In this document: positions 22,807-30,291 of the stretch, in pieces | Layout of the letters: each line of letters starts with the position of its first letter | Position numbering within the stretch: the stretch's first letter is position 1 | NCBI RefSeq assembly: GCF_016651105.1 | Contig: NZ_JAEKEL010000001.1 | Coordinates: 3,958,001 to 4,022,000 of the forward strand | From: Pseudomonas sp. TH15 | GTDB lineage: Bacteria > Pseudomonadota > Gammaproteobacteria > Pseudomonadales > Pseudomonadaceae | Direction of reading: 5' to 3' | DNA length: 64,000 nucleotides | Translations under genes and position numbers: made by a program | The notes under the pieces: generated by a model | The model's database searches: none | Seen by the model: only the letters and a program-made list of their open reading frames with translations | Told to the model about the DNA's origin: nothing

Positions 22807-23410
22807 CGGCCGCCAAGGCAAACGCCATGCCGCTCGCAGCGGCACCGTGAACTGGCCGGGAACGCTGCTCAATGGCCGCCCGCAAACCCGCGCGGACCTG
22901 CTGTTGCAATGGCGTACGCGCAGCCCGCATGAACTGTGGCTGGTGGTCGTCGATGCCTCGGCCTCCACGCGTCGCCATCAGGCGTTGAGTGATGCCAAAG
23001 GCCTGCTCGCGCAATTGTTCGATGACGCTTACCGCCAGCGCGCGCGGTTGGCGCTGTTGACGGCCAGCGGTACCGCGCCGAAGTGGCAGGTGCAGGGCCT
23101 GAAGGCTTCCAGTGGCTTACGCGCATGGCTCGATGCCTTGGGCGCGGGCGGTGGCACGCCGTTAGTGGCGGCGCTGGCGCAGGCACAGCAATGGCTGACG
23201 GCGCGGCGCAAACGCTTGCCCGCCGAGCAGCAACGTTTGCTGGTGGTGACGGACGGGCGCTTGAAAGCCTGGTCGGGGCTGCCGGTGCTGGAGTGCCCGG
23301 GGCTGTTGATCGATATCGAGCGTGGGCCGATTCGGTTGGGGCGGGCGAGGGAGTTGGCGGTGGGGCTGGAGGCCGAATATCGGCATATAGATGAGCTGCT
23401 TTCGGTCTGA
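22712..23410 (+). CDS. chlD: VWA half of the ChlD-type chelatase subunit (reached by +1 frameshift, or separate overlapping gene)
   Basis: This frame continues the ChlD architecture: a basic linker (LGIRPRSAAGANARPRAGRLD) and then a von Willebrand A domain with the MIDAS residues DASAS, the GGGTPL threonine and VVTDGRL aspartate. It has no ATG; the only likely independent start is GTG 22712, with no evident ribosome site. Joining by a +1 shift at 22741-22747 gives a 555-residue ATPase-VWA protein ending in YRHIDELLSV. No separate cobS, cobT or second chlI is in the window. The alternative is an ordinary overlapping gene or a one-base indel. Confidence 0.75.
   Translation: MKCRAGQQKALGIRPRSAAGANARPRAGRLDNGRQGKRHAARSGTVNWPGTLLNGRPQTRADLLLQWRTRSPHELWLVVVDASASTRRHQALSDAKGLLAQLFDDAYRQRARLALLTASGTAPKWQVQGLKASSGLRAWLDALGAGGGTPLVAALAQAQQWLTARRKRLPAEQQRLLVVTDGRLKAWSGLPVLECPGLLIDIERGPIRLGRARELAVGLEAEYRHIDELLSV
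22741..22780 (+). other. Candidate +1 programmed ribosomal frameshift site with hairpin
   Basis: In the ATPase frame the sequence reads AGC CTT AGG CAT. CTT AGG C (22741-22747) is identical to the +1 shift heptamer of the yeast Ty1 element, where tRNA-Leu slips from CUU to UUA at a slow AGG codon. A perfect 13-bp stem (22745-22757 with 22768-22780; a further G-C pair closes an 8-nt loop) overlaps and follows it. Slippage yields ...AKSL-GIRPRS..., joining ATPase and VWA frames exactly. The stem starts inside the A-site codon, unusually close for a classical stimulator. Confidence 0.65.
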
Positions 23411-23434
23411 CATGGGCGGTGTCTGATCGGGCCT

Positions 23435-23553
23435 CTTCGCGAGCAAGCTCGGCTCCTACAGAGTTTGCGGCGTTGCGGCGTTGTGGCATTGCGGCGTTGC
23501 GGCATCGCGGCATTGGGGCATTGCGGTTTTTGCAGGAGCAAGGCTTGCCCGCG
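23435..23553. repeat. REPIN with an octamer tandem array in its loop
   Basis: Facing arms TTCGCGAGCAAGCTCGGCTC (23435 on) and TGCAGGAGCAAGGCTTGCCC (23531 on) enclose a run of eight 8-bp units (23467-23530) of consensus GCGGCRTT. The 228-bp gap between chlD and the DUF883 gene holds this and nothing else I can name. Confidence 0.75.
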
Positions 23554-23637
23554 CATGCATCACCTCGGTTTCAAAACCCGCGTACAAAAATGCCAGTCAG
23601 CGCGAACTGACTGGCATCGGCTTCAATCGCGTAAAAA

Positions 23638-23955
23638 TTAACGACGACCCAGCAGCAACCCGACCACCAGGCCGAAACCGGCGGAAATCGCTACGGTCTG
23701 CCATGGATGGCCACCAATGTAGGTTTCAGTGGCATCGACCGCCGGTTTGGTCCGCTCACGGACGCTGGAGACTGAATCCAGCGCCTGCTGCAGTTTCAGG
23801 GCGATTTGCCCACGAAGTGTTTCTGCTTCCTCTCCGACCAGTGAGGAGCTGCTTTTGAGCAGTTTGTCGGATTCTTCGATCAGTGCCTGAAGTTCACTGA
23901 ATGCCTGATCCTTGATTTGGTCTGCGGCGGCTTGTGCGTTGGTTTTGCGGGCCAT
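23638..23955 (-). CDS. DUF883 (ElaB/YqjD-like) membrane-anchored protein
   Basis: A 105-residue protein with a long amphipathic, probably coiled helix (about 10-75) and a single glycine-rich C-terminal membrane helix ending GLLLGRR. This is the architecture of the ElaB/YqjD/DUF883 group, inner-membrane proteins that in E. coli associate with ribosomes in stationary phase; that role is only known for the relatives. The start at 23955 has an AAGGAG ribosome site. It is divergent from the next small gene. Confidence 0.85.
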   Translation of the reverse strand: MARKTNAQAAADQIKDQAFSELQALIEESDKLLKSSSSLVGEEAETLRGQIALKLQQALDSVSSVRERTKPAVDATETYIGGHPWQTVAISAGFGLVVGLLLGRR

Positions 23956-24119
23956 TGAGTAACTCCTTGCGGGTAAGTGGGCAGTGAACAATGGAGTCTG
24001 CCGGGGTTGGAAAAGTTGCAGTAAATTTGCATCCCGACACCAACCTGAAGAAAAATCCAGGGCCGGAAATTTCGTCCTACAGTGTAAGATGTCGCCTATT
24101 TACGCAGCAGGAATTTTCC

Positions 24120-24371
24120 ATGAGCTTCAATCTGGCCGACAAACCCCTTGCCGAGCGCGCTGCGCTGGAAGACGAAAAATCCCGTCTGTTCGACCTCTGG
24201 CAAAGCAACCTGGGCAAGTCCAAGGGCGAAGCCGCGCGGTTGTTCGGTGAGCGGGCCAAGCGCAAAGGCAAATGGGCCGAATGGGTTCGCGCCGAGCTTG
24301 ATCTGATGTCGCCGCCCGAGTTCGCCAACATGGTGCGCAGCGAAGTCAATCGTCTGATGGCCGCTAAATAA
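24120..24371 (+). CDS. Small conserved hypothetical protein
   Basis: An 83-residue, highly charged, helical protein (MSFNLADKPLAERAALEDEK...) without signal peptide or membrane helix. I cannot assign a function. The ATG at 24120 follows a GCAGGAA ribosome site; the longer frame upstream has poor composition. Its codon use matches the neighbours, so it is probably a real core gene. It is divergent from DUF883 and is followed by a REPIN. Confidence 0.75.
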   Translation: MSFNLADKPLAERAALEDEKSRLFDLWQSNLGKSKGEAARLFGERAKRKGKWAEWVRAELDLMSPPEFANMVRSEVNRLMAAK

Positions 24372-24412
24372 TTCCCGCCCGACACCGATCCCTGTAATGG
24401 AACACAGATTCC

Positions 24413-24480
24413 TGTAGGCGCGAGGCTTGCCCGCGAAGGCGATCTCAAGGACGCCTTCGCGGGCAAGCCTCGCTCCTACA
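24413..24480. repeat. REPIN providing the stop of the adjacent LysR gene
   Basis: Arms TGTAGGCGCGAGGCTTGCCC and reverse complement ending GCAAGCCTCGCTCCTACA. On the minus strand the right arm begins TAGGAGC, and its TAG is the stop codon of the LysR gene at 24476-25417. Confidence 0.85.
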
Positions 24481-25417
24481 ACGGCATGTCGTTTACAGGG
24501 TCGCCATCGTGGGTAAAGCTCGCGACAATCGCCTCGCGCACCTTCAATACCACCGGATCAAGCAGCGTGCTGGTGCGCCAGCCCAGTTCGATCGGGTAAC
24601 GCGGCAGCGCCAGCGGGCAGGGCAGCAGTGCCAGACCACTGAGTGCCGCGATGCTTTGCGCGGCATGGGCCGGAATGGTCGCCACCGCTTGGCTGCCCTT
24701 GAGCAAATACGGCAACGCCGCAAAGTGCGTGGTCGAGGCGCACACCCGGCGACTCAGTCCCAACGCCGCCAGCCCTTCATCGGTAATCCCGATAAATCCA
24801 CCCGATGACACCAGAATGTGTTCCCGCGCGACGAATTCTTCCAGGCTGATGGTTTGCTGTCCTTCGGCCAGGCTGAGCGGGTCCACCAGGCATAGATAAC
24901 CCCCTTCGCCCAGCACCTGGCGACTGAGCAAGCGCTCGGCAAAGCCGCCGGCGGTGATCGCCAGATCGATACTGCGGTCGAGCAAGGCATGGGCGACGAT
25001 CTGGCTGTGGGTCTGGCGGAAAATCAGCCGCAGTTTTGGCGCACGCTGGGCGATTTCTTCAATCAATCGCCGCCCGTAGGCCATCTCGAAATCGTCCGAC
25101 AGGCCCACGGTGACCGAGCGTCCCTCGTAATGATTGGCCGCCGGATCGACCATCGCGAGGCTCTGCCGGCATTTGTTCAACGCATCGCTGACCACCGGTT
25201 TTAATTGATTGGCCCGCAGGGTCGGTGACAACCCCCGGCCGGTGCGGACGAACAACTGATCGCCATACAACGCCCGCAGACGCCGCAACGCGGCGCTGAC
25301 CGCCGATTGCGTGACGCCCAGGCGCAGGGCGGCACGGCTGGCGCTGGACTCCTCGTGCAGGGCTTCGAAGACTTTGAGCAGGTTGAGGTCGACGGTGGCG
25401 ATATTCATAAGGTTCAT
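24476..25417 (-). CDS. LysR-family transcriptional regulator
   Basis: A 313-residue regulator with an N-terminal winged HTH (about 10-65; GVTQSAVSAALRRLRALYGDQLFVR) and a C-terminal substrate-binding domain. It belongs to the NodD/SyrM-like subgroup with a FVRTGRGLSPT motif. It is divergent from a nitrilase gene across 85 bp, so it probably controls it. Its last residues, MPL-stop, run into a REP element whose TAG ends the gene, so the C-terminal tail may differ from relatives. Confidence 0.9.
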   Translation of the reverse strand: MNLMNIATVDLNLLKVFEALHEESSASRAALRLGVTQSAVSAALRRLRALYGDQLFVRTGRGLSPTLRANQLKPVVSDALNKCRQSLAMVDPAANHYEGRSVTVGLSDDFEMAYGRRLIEEIAQRAPKLRLIFRQTHSQIVAHALLDRSIDLAITAGGFAERLLSRQVLGEGGYLCLVDPLSLAEGQQTISLEEFVAREHILVSSGGFIGITDEGLAALGLSRRVCASTTHFAALPYLLKGSQAVATIPAHAAQSIAALSGLALLPCPLALPRYPIELGWRTSTLLDPVVLKVREAIVASFTHDGDPVNDMPL

Positions 25418-25502
25418 ATCATTTAGCAGCGAACGGGGCTTTATTCATGATCCGGCGACGGCCGAGAATGAGCAACACCTCATTGCCCACGGAGTTATCA
25501 CG

Positions 25503-26426
25503 ATGCCCAAGTCAATTGTTGCGGCCCTGCAAATCGGCGCTTTGCCCGGCGGCAAGGGTGAAACACTGGAGCAGATCCTTTCCTGGGAAACCCAAATCAT
25601 GGAGTCCGGCGCCGCGCTGGTGGTGATGCCGGAAGCGCTGCTGGGCGGCTATCCCAAAGGCGAGTCCTTCGGCACGCAACTCGGTTATCGCCTGCCCGAG
25701 GGGCGTGAGGCGTTCGCACGCTATTTCGCCAACGCCATCGATGTGCCCGGCGTCGAGACCGAAGCTCTGGCTGGATTGTCGGCGCGAACCGGGGCCAATC
25801 TGGTGATTGGCGTGATCGAACGCGCGGGCAGCACCTTGCATTGCGCCGCGCTGTACTTCGATCCGCAGGCCGGGCTGGTAGCCAAGCACCGCAAACTGAT
25901 GCCGACCGGCACCGAACGGCTGATCTGGGGCAAGGGCGATGGTTCGACGCTGCCGGTGATCGACAGTCAGGTCGGGACGCTTGCGGCGGTGGTGTGCTGG
26001 GAAAACATGATGCCGTTGCTGCGTACTGCGATGTACGCCAAAGGCGTGGAGGTCTGGTGCGCGCCGACGGTGGATGAGCGGGAGATGTGGCAGGTCAGCA
26101 TGCGTCACATTGCCCATGAAGGCCGCTGCTTTGTGGTCAGTGCCTGTCAGGTGCAGGCATCGCCGAACGAGCTCGGCGTAGAGATTGCCAACTGGCCGGC
26201 GGAGCGCCCGTTGATTGCCGGAGGCAGCGTGATAATCGGGCCGATGGGTGACGTGTTGGCCGGGCCGCTGCGCGGTGAGGCCGGATTGCTCACCGCCGAG
26301 ATCGACACCGATGAACTGATTCGTGCGCGGTATGACTATGACGTGGTCGGCCACTACGCGCGGCCGGACGTCTTCGAGTTGAGCGTGGACGAACGCGCCA
26401 AACCGGGCGTGCGCTTCACAACGTGA
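25503..26426 (+). CDS. Nitrilase-superfamily hydrolase
   Basis: A 307-residue carbon-nitrogen hydrolase of the true nitrilase branch, converting a nitrile to acid plus ammonia; the substrate is unknown. The catalytic triad is visible: Glu44 (VVMPEALLGGYPKG), Lys131 (KHRKLMPTGTERLIWG) and Cys165 (AVVCWENMMPLLR). The CWEN context is typical of nitrilases rather than amidases. ATG 25503 (MPKSIVAALQ) is the conserved start. It is divergent from the LysR gene and is followed by a REPIN. Confidence 0.92.
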   Translation: MPKSIVAALQIGALPGGKGETLEQILSWETQIMESGAALVVMPEALLGGYPKGESFGTQLGYRLPEGREAFARYFANAIDVPGVETEALAGLSARTGANLVIGVIERAGSTLHCAALYFDPQAGLVAKHRKLMPTGTERLIWGKGDGSTLPVIDSQVGTLAAVVCWENMMPLLRTAMYAKGVEVWCAPTVDEREMWQVSMRHIAHEGRCFVVSACQVQASPNELGVEIANWPAERPLIAGGSVIIGPMGDVLAGPLRGEAGLLTAEIDTDELIRARYDYDVVGHYARPDVFELSVDERAKPGVRFTT

Positions 26427-26440
26427 CCCCGAAAATCCCC

Positions 26441-26523
26441 TGTAGGAGCTGCCAAAGGCTGCGATCCTTTGATCTGTCTTTTATAAACAAGATCAAAAGA
26501 TCGCAGCCTTCGGCAGCTCCTAC
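26441..26523. repeat. REPIN, GGAGCTGCC...GATCGCAGCC variant
   Basis: Facing arms TGTAGGAGCTGCCAAAGGCT and its near reverse complement ending CTTCGGCAGCTCCTAC, with AGATCGCAGCC and its complement inside. The same variant recurs at 29210, 34213, 45150 and 48806. Confidence 0.85.
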
Positions 26524-26530
26524 CTGAGGA

Positions 26531-27015
26531 TTAGTGGTTTTGCAGCCATTCTTCGCGGGTGATTTCCCAGAGGTCGCGGGGGAGAGTTTGCGTGAGCCGA
26601 TGTTCGGCGCGGCTTTCGGGACGCGCATCAGCGGGCGATCAAGGCTCTTGAACCAGTAATCGGTCACCGCGGCACACGCTTCGGTCATCAATCCTTGACT
26701 CTGCCATGCGGGCGCCAGCCAGAAACCACGGTTGTTGTCAGGCTGATCCATCAGGCTGATGTTGCCGATCAACTGCTCGGGCGCCGACTTCAAGCGAATC
26801 GACCAATGCCACTCTTTGCCAGCCGATATCGCCGGCAACGCAACGTCACGCAGGTAGCTGAGGGCGCCGTCATCAGGGTACGGCCAAGGCACGGCGGCAT
26901 TGAGATAACGCACCACTTCCCAATGGGCAAACTGTTGCTGCACGGCGTCAGCATCGGCCAGTTCCAGCGGGCGCAGGATCAGCCGTTCGGTGTACAACGT
27001 CGGTGTGTCTTCCAT
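26531..27015 (-). pseudogene. GNAT acetyltransferase with internal deletion and frame change
   Basis: The frame from ATG 27015 encodes a normal GNAT start (TERLILRPLELADADAV, then RGFWLAPAWQSQGLMTEACAAV with the acetyl-CoA loop). After RVPKAAPNIGSRK (near 26590) it runs out of frame and continues as unrelated sequence into the REPIN, ending at 26416. Shifting frame there recovers a typical family tail, LPRDLWEITREEWLQNH, ending at TAA 26531. About 25 residues normal for this region are missing. The simplest reading is a deletion that also changed the frame, so the gene is likely inactive. Confidence 0.75.
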
Positions 27016-27068
27016 AAACCTGCAGCCTCCCTGAGTGTCTTTGATAGACGTGGGAGGCTAACGCATTT

Positions 27069-27542
27069 TTACCAGGTCGCGGCACTGGCCTTGGGCAAAC
27101 TGAGCTTGCCACTGTCGACAAAACGCATGGTGCCGAACACACCGCCCGCGAGTTTGCCGCGCAACACGTAAGGCAGGTTGTCGAGGGTTTGTGTCTGGCT
27201 GAGGCCAAGGGTCTGGCGCAGTACCGAGAACGCGGAAATGCTGACGGGTACGCTGACGATGGTTTCGGAAAAGCGAGGAATCGAACCGCTCTGGTCGCTC
27301 ACGCCCGACGCCAGCGAATGGCCGTTGACCTCCAGATCCAAAGCAATGCCGTTGTAGTCGATCGCGGTTTCATTGGGGTTTTGCACGCGCAACTTGATGG
27401 CGAAGCGCACTTCCAGGTCCTGGCTCGGCAACGGTTCGAGGCCGACCACATTGATGTTCACCGGATCACGGTTGGGGAACAGCGCGCAGGCGCTGAGGGA
27501 CAGCAGAAGCAGCGACAGGATGACGGCATGGACACGGCGCAT
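27069..27542 (-). CDS. LEA14/WHy-domain lipoprotein
   Basis: A 157-residue predicted lipoprotein: signal helix at residues 5-17 and lipobox LSAC with the lipidated Cys near 19. The rest is a water-stress/LEA type 2 beta-sandwich (VNINVVGLEPLPSQDLEVRFAIKLRVQNPN). These are common envelope proteins of unclear role, sometimes linked with desiccation. ATG 27542 (MRRVHAVIL) gives a clean signal peptide; the longer frame upstream overlaps the terminator of the permease gene. Confidence 0.85.
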   Translation of the reverse strand: MRRVHAVILSLLLLSLSACALFPNRDPVNINVVGLEPLPSQDLEVRFAIKLRVQNPNETAIDYNGIALDLEVNGHSLASGVSDQSGSIPRFSETIVSVPVSISAFSVLRQTLGLSQTQTLDNLPYVLRGKLAGGVFGTMRFVDSGKLSLPKASAATW

Positions 27543-27557
27543 AAACGGTCTCTCAAC

Positions 27558-27594
27558 GAAAAAGGGCTGAACCGTTGCCGGCTCAGCCCTTTTT
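27558..27594 (-). terminator. Intrinsic terminator of the NCS2 permease gene
   Basis: Stem AAAAAGGGCTGA ... TCAGCCCTTTTT around a 10-nt centre, with a T run on both strands. It lies between the permease stop and the LEA14-like start, both on the minus strand. Confidence 0.85.
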
Positions 27595-27608
27595 GCCAAG
27601 GCCAGACG

Positions 27609-29075
27609 TTAGCGGTTCAACTGTGCGACAGCTGCCGCCGAGGCAGGTTCACCTTTGGCCGGCATGTCCGGGTTTTCCATGACTTGCAGGATCGACGCTT
27701 CCGGGTCGAAATCGTCTTCCTCAAGCTCCATGAATTCCTCGGGCAAGAACACGTTGAGGATGATCGCGCACAGTGCACCGACGGTAATCGGCGATTCGAA
27801 GATGTTGTGCAGGGCCTGCGGCAATTCGCGCAACACTTGCGGCACGGCGGCGATGCCCAGGCCCATGCCGAGGGAAATCGAGACGATCAGCATGTTGCGG
27901 CGATGCAGGCCGGCTTCGGCGAGGATCTTGATCCCGGCCACCGCCACGGTCCCGAACATCACCAATTCCGCACCACCGAGCACCGGTTTGGGCATCAGTT
28001 GCAGCACCGCGCCGATCATCGGGAACAACCCCAACAGCACCAGCAGCCCAGCGATGAAGAAGGCGACATAACGGCTGGCCACGCCGGTGAGCTGGATCAC
28101 GCCGTTGTTCTGGGCGAAGGTCACCATCGGCATGCTGTTGAACACTGCGGCCATGGCCGAGTTGAGACCGTCGGCGAGCAGGCCGGACTTGATCCGGCGA
28201 ATGTAGATCGGGCCTTTGACCGGTTCCCGGGAAATCATCGAGTTGGCCGTCAGGTCACCGGCGGCTTCCAGCGGTGACACCAGGAAAATCACCGCCACCG
28301 GCACAAACGCGACCCAATCGAAGTTGAAACCGTACTTGAACGGCACCGGTACGCTCACCAGCGGCACGGCGGGCAGGCTGGCGAAATCGACATCGCCCAT
28401 CAGCCACGCGACGACGTAGCCGAGAGTCAGGCCGATGACGATGGCGCCGAGGCGCAGGAACGGCACATCGACCCGGTTCAACACCACGATGGTCCCGAGC
28501 ACCAGCGCCGCCAGGGCCAAATGGTGACTGGCACCGAGGTCCGCCACGCCGAAGCCGCCGGCGATGTCGGTCATGGCGACCTTGATCAGCGACAGGCCCA
28601 TGAGCGTGATGATGGTGCCGGTGACCACCGGGGTGATCAGCATCCGCAGTTTGCCGATGAACTGGCTCAACACCACTTCGATGAATGCCGCGAAAAAGCA
28701 CACGCCGAAGATCGTCGAAAGGATCTCATCGGTGCCGCCACCCCGGGCCTTGACCATGAAACCGGCGCTGAGGATCACGCTGATAAACGAAAAACTGGTG
28801 CCTTGCAGGCACAGCAAACCGGAACCCACCGGGCCGAACCGCCGCGCCTGAACGAAGGTGCCCAGCCCGGAGACGAACAGCGCCATGCTGATCAGGTACG
28901 GGATCTCGCTTTGCAGACCTAGCGCGCCGCCCATGATCAGGGTCGGGGTGATGATCCCGACGAAACTCGCGAGTACGTGTTGCAGGGCGGCGAAGACCGT
29001 GGCGGTCAGGTGCGGGCGGTCGTTGAGGCCGTAGATGAGGTCGTTGTTGCGCGGGACTTTTTCAGAGGCGGTCAT
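27609..29075 (-). CDS. NCS2-family nucleobase/xanthine permease
   Basis: A 488-residue inner-membrane cation symporter with about 14 hydrophobic segments. It starts with GLNDRPHLTATVFAALQHVLASFVGIITP, the NCS2 signature with the QH motif in TM1. LEAAGDLTANSMIS and the later NNGVIQLTGVASR segment match the substrate-binding regions of xanthine/uric acid members. The exact purine or pyrimidine cannot be told from the sequence. It appears to be a single-gene unit with its own terminator; no purine riboswitch is visible upstream. Confidence 0.9.
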   Translation of the reverse strand: MTASEKVPRNNDLIYGLNDRPHLTATVFAALQHVLASFVGIITPTLIMGGALGLQSEIPYLISMALFVSGLGTFVQARRFGPVGSGLLCLQGTSFSFISVILSAGFMVKARGGGTDEILSTIFGVCFFAAFIEVVLSQFIGKLRMLITPVVTGTIITLMGLSLIKVAMTDIAGGFGVADLGASHHLALAALVLGTIVVLNRVDVPFLRLGAIVIGLTLGYVVAWLMGDVDFASLPAVPLVSVPVPFKYGFNFDWVAFVPVAVIFLVSPLEAAGDLTANSMISREPVKGPIYIRRIKSGLLADGLNSAMAAVFNSMPMVTFAQNNGVIQLTGVASRYVAFFIAGLLVLLGLFPMIGAVLQLMPKPVLGGAELVMFGTVAVAGIKILAEAGLHRRNMLIVSISLGMGLGIAAVPQVLRELPQALHNIFESPITVGALCAIILNVFLPEEFMELEEDDFDPEASILQVMENPDMPAKGEPASAAAVAQLNR

Positions 29076-29209
29076 GGTGTTTTGCGCGCCGTGAGGCGGG
29101 GCCGGGTCAGAAAATGGAGGCGCAGGATGCCGGAAGAGTGCGGCGAGGGCAACGCAATAAAATTGCCTGAAAGGTCAGGTTTTATTGGGCGCCATCGGCA
29201 AACGCCCGC

Positions 29210-29294
29210 GTAGGAGCTGTCGAGTGAAACGAGGCTGCGATCTTTTGACCTTGAAAAGCACAATCAAAAGATCGCAGCCTGCGGCAGCTCCTAC
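29210..29294. repeat. REPIN providing the stop of the second LysR gene
   Basis: Arms GTAGGAGCTGTCGAGTGAAA and the opposite arm ending GCCTGCGGCAGCTCCTAC, with GATCTTTTGA complementary segments inside. On the minus strand the right arm begins TAGGAGC; its TAG is the stop of the LysR gene at 29291-30193. Confidence 0.85.
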
Positions 29295-30193
29295 AGAGGG
29301 GTGAATGCGGCCAATAAGTCTTCTTCAAAGGCTTTTTGCGCATCCCCCGCGACCTGCGCCCGATGCCGAGCCAGATGAAACCCGACATCGAAACTCATTT
29401 CCCCAACCCTCACGGCCCGCAGCAGTCCCTTGTCTTCCCAGCTCCGGGCAAAGTGGCTGGGCAAGTAACCAACGTGTTTGCCAGAAAGAATAAAGGCAAG
29501 GGTGCCTTCAACCTGTTCCGAGCGCGCCGAACACAACTTGCCTTGAAACGGCTCATCACTGCGTAGAAACCGATAAGGATGATCCACCCGGTCGCTGGAC
29601 TGAAGTGCTTCATCATCCGGCGTCTCATTGCTGAACAACGGATGGCCGGGCGCGCAATACAAATGCTGTGTCTCGCTGAACAACTCACGGTAGTCAAAAG
29701 CGCTTTGCACCTGTGAGAAATAGCCGATCGCCAGGTCCAACCGCTGTTGCAGCATTAAACGCTCCATTTCGCCGGGCATGGCGCTGATCAGCTCGATCCG
29801 AACCGACTCATCCCGCTCGCGAAACCGCCGGATCGCGTCCGCTACTCGTTGCAGCACCGATTGATCGAGGGCTTCGGACAGCCCCAGTCGCACCTCGCCG
29901 ATCAAGCGCCCGGCGACGCCGTTGGATTGATGACGGAAGGCTTCGATGGACTCAAACAATCCACGGGTCGCAATCAGCAGTTGCTCACCTTTGGGCGTGA
30001 TTTTGAAGCCGCCCTTGCCGCGACTGCACAGCCGATAGCCGAGCCGGGTTTCGAGTTTGGCCATTTGCTGGCTGATGCTCGACTGGCTCAAGCCCAGTTC
30101 ACCCTGGGCCGCACTGAAACCGCCGCATTCGACCACGCTGACAAAAAGGCGCAGCAGTTGCAGGTCCAGATCGTGCAGTTGACCGAGCATCAC
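29291..30193 (-). CDS. LysR-family transcriptional regulator (polyamine cluster)
   Basis: A 300-residue regulator with an N-terminal HTH (about 8-65; LRLFVSVVECGGFSAAQGELGLSQSSISQQMAKLE) and a C-terminal effector domain. It is divergent by 98 bp from a PotF-like binding protein and agmatinase gene, so it likely senses agmatine, a polyamine or a derivative and controls that operon; this is inference from position. The protein ends FTPL-stop on a REP TAG. Confidence 0.9.
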   Translation of the reverse strand: MMLGQLHDLDLQLLRLFVSVVECGGFSAAQGELGLSQSSISQQMAKLETRLGYRLCSRGKGGFKITPKGEQLLIATRGLFESIEAFRHQSNGVAGRLIGEVRLGLSEALDQSVLQRVADAIRRFRERDESVRIELISAMPGEMERLMLQQRLDLAIGYFSQVQSAFDYRELFSETQHLYCAPGHPLFSNETPDDEALQSSDRVDHPYRFLRSDEPFQGKLCSARSEQVEGTLAFILSGKHVGYLPSHFARSWEDKGLLRAVRVGEMSFDVGFHLARHRAQVAGDAQKAFEEDLLAAFTPL

Positions 30194-30291
30194 ACATTAC
30201 TCCGGGATAATGTCAGGTTAATAAACTTGATATTTCACCAATGTATCCGACGGCGCACGCTGCAACCACTCCAACAGGTCAGGTGTTTGTC

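Noticed and set aside
23467..23530. CRISPR-like array
   Set aside because: Units are only 8 bp, contiguous without spacers, and no cas genes are near.
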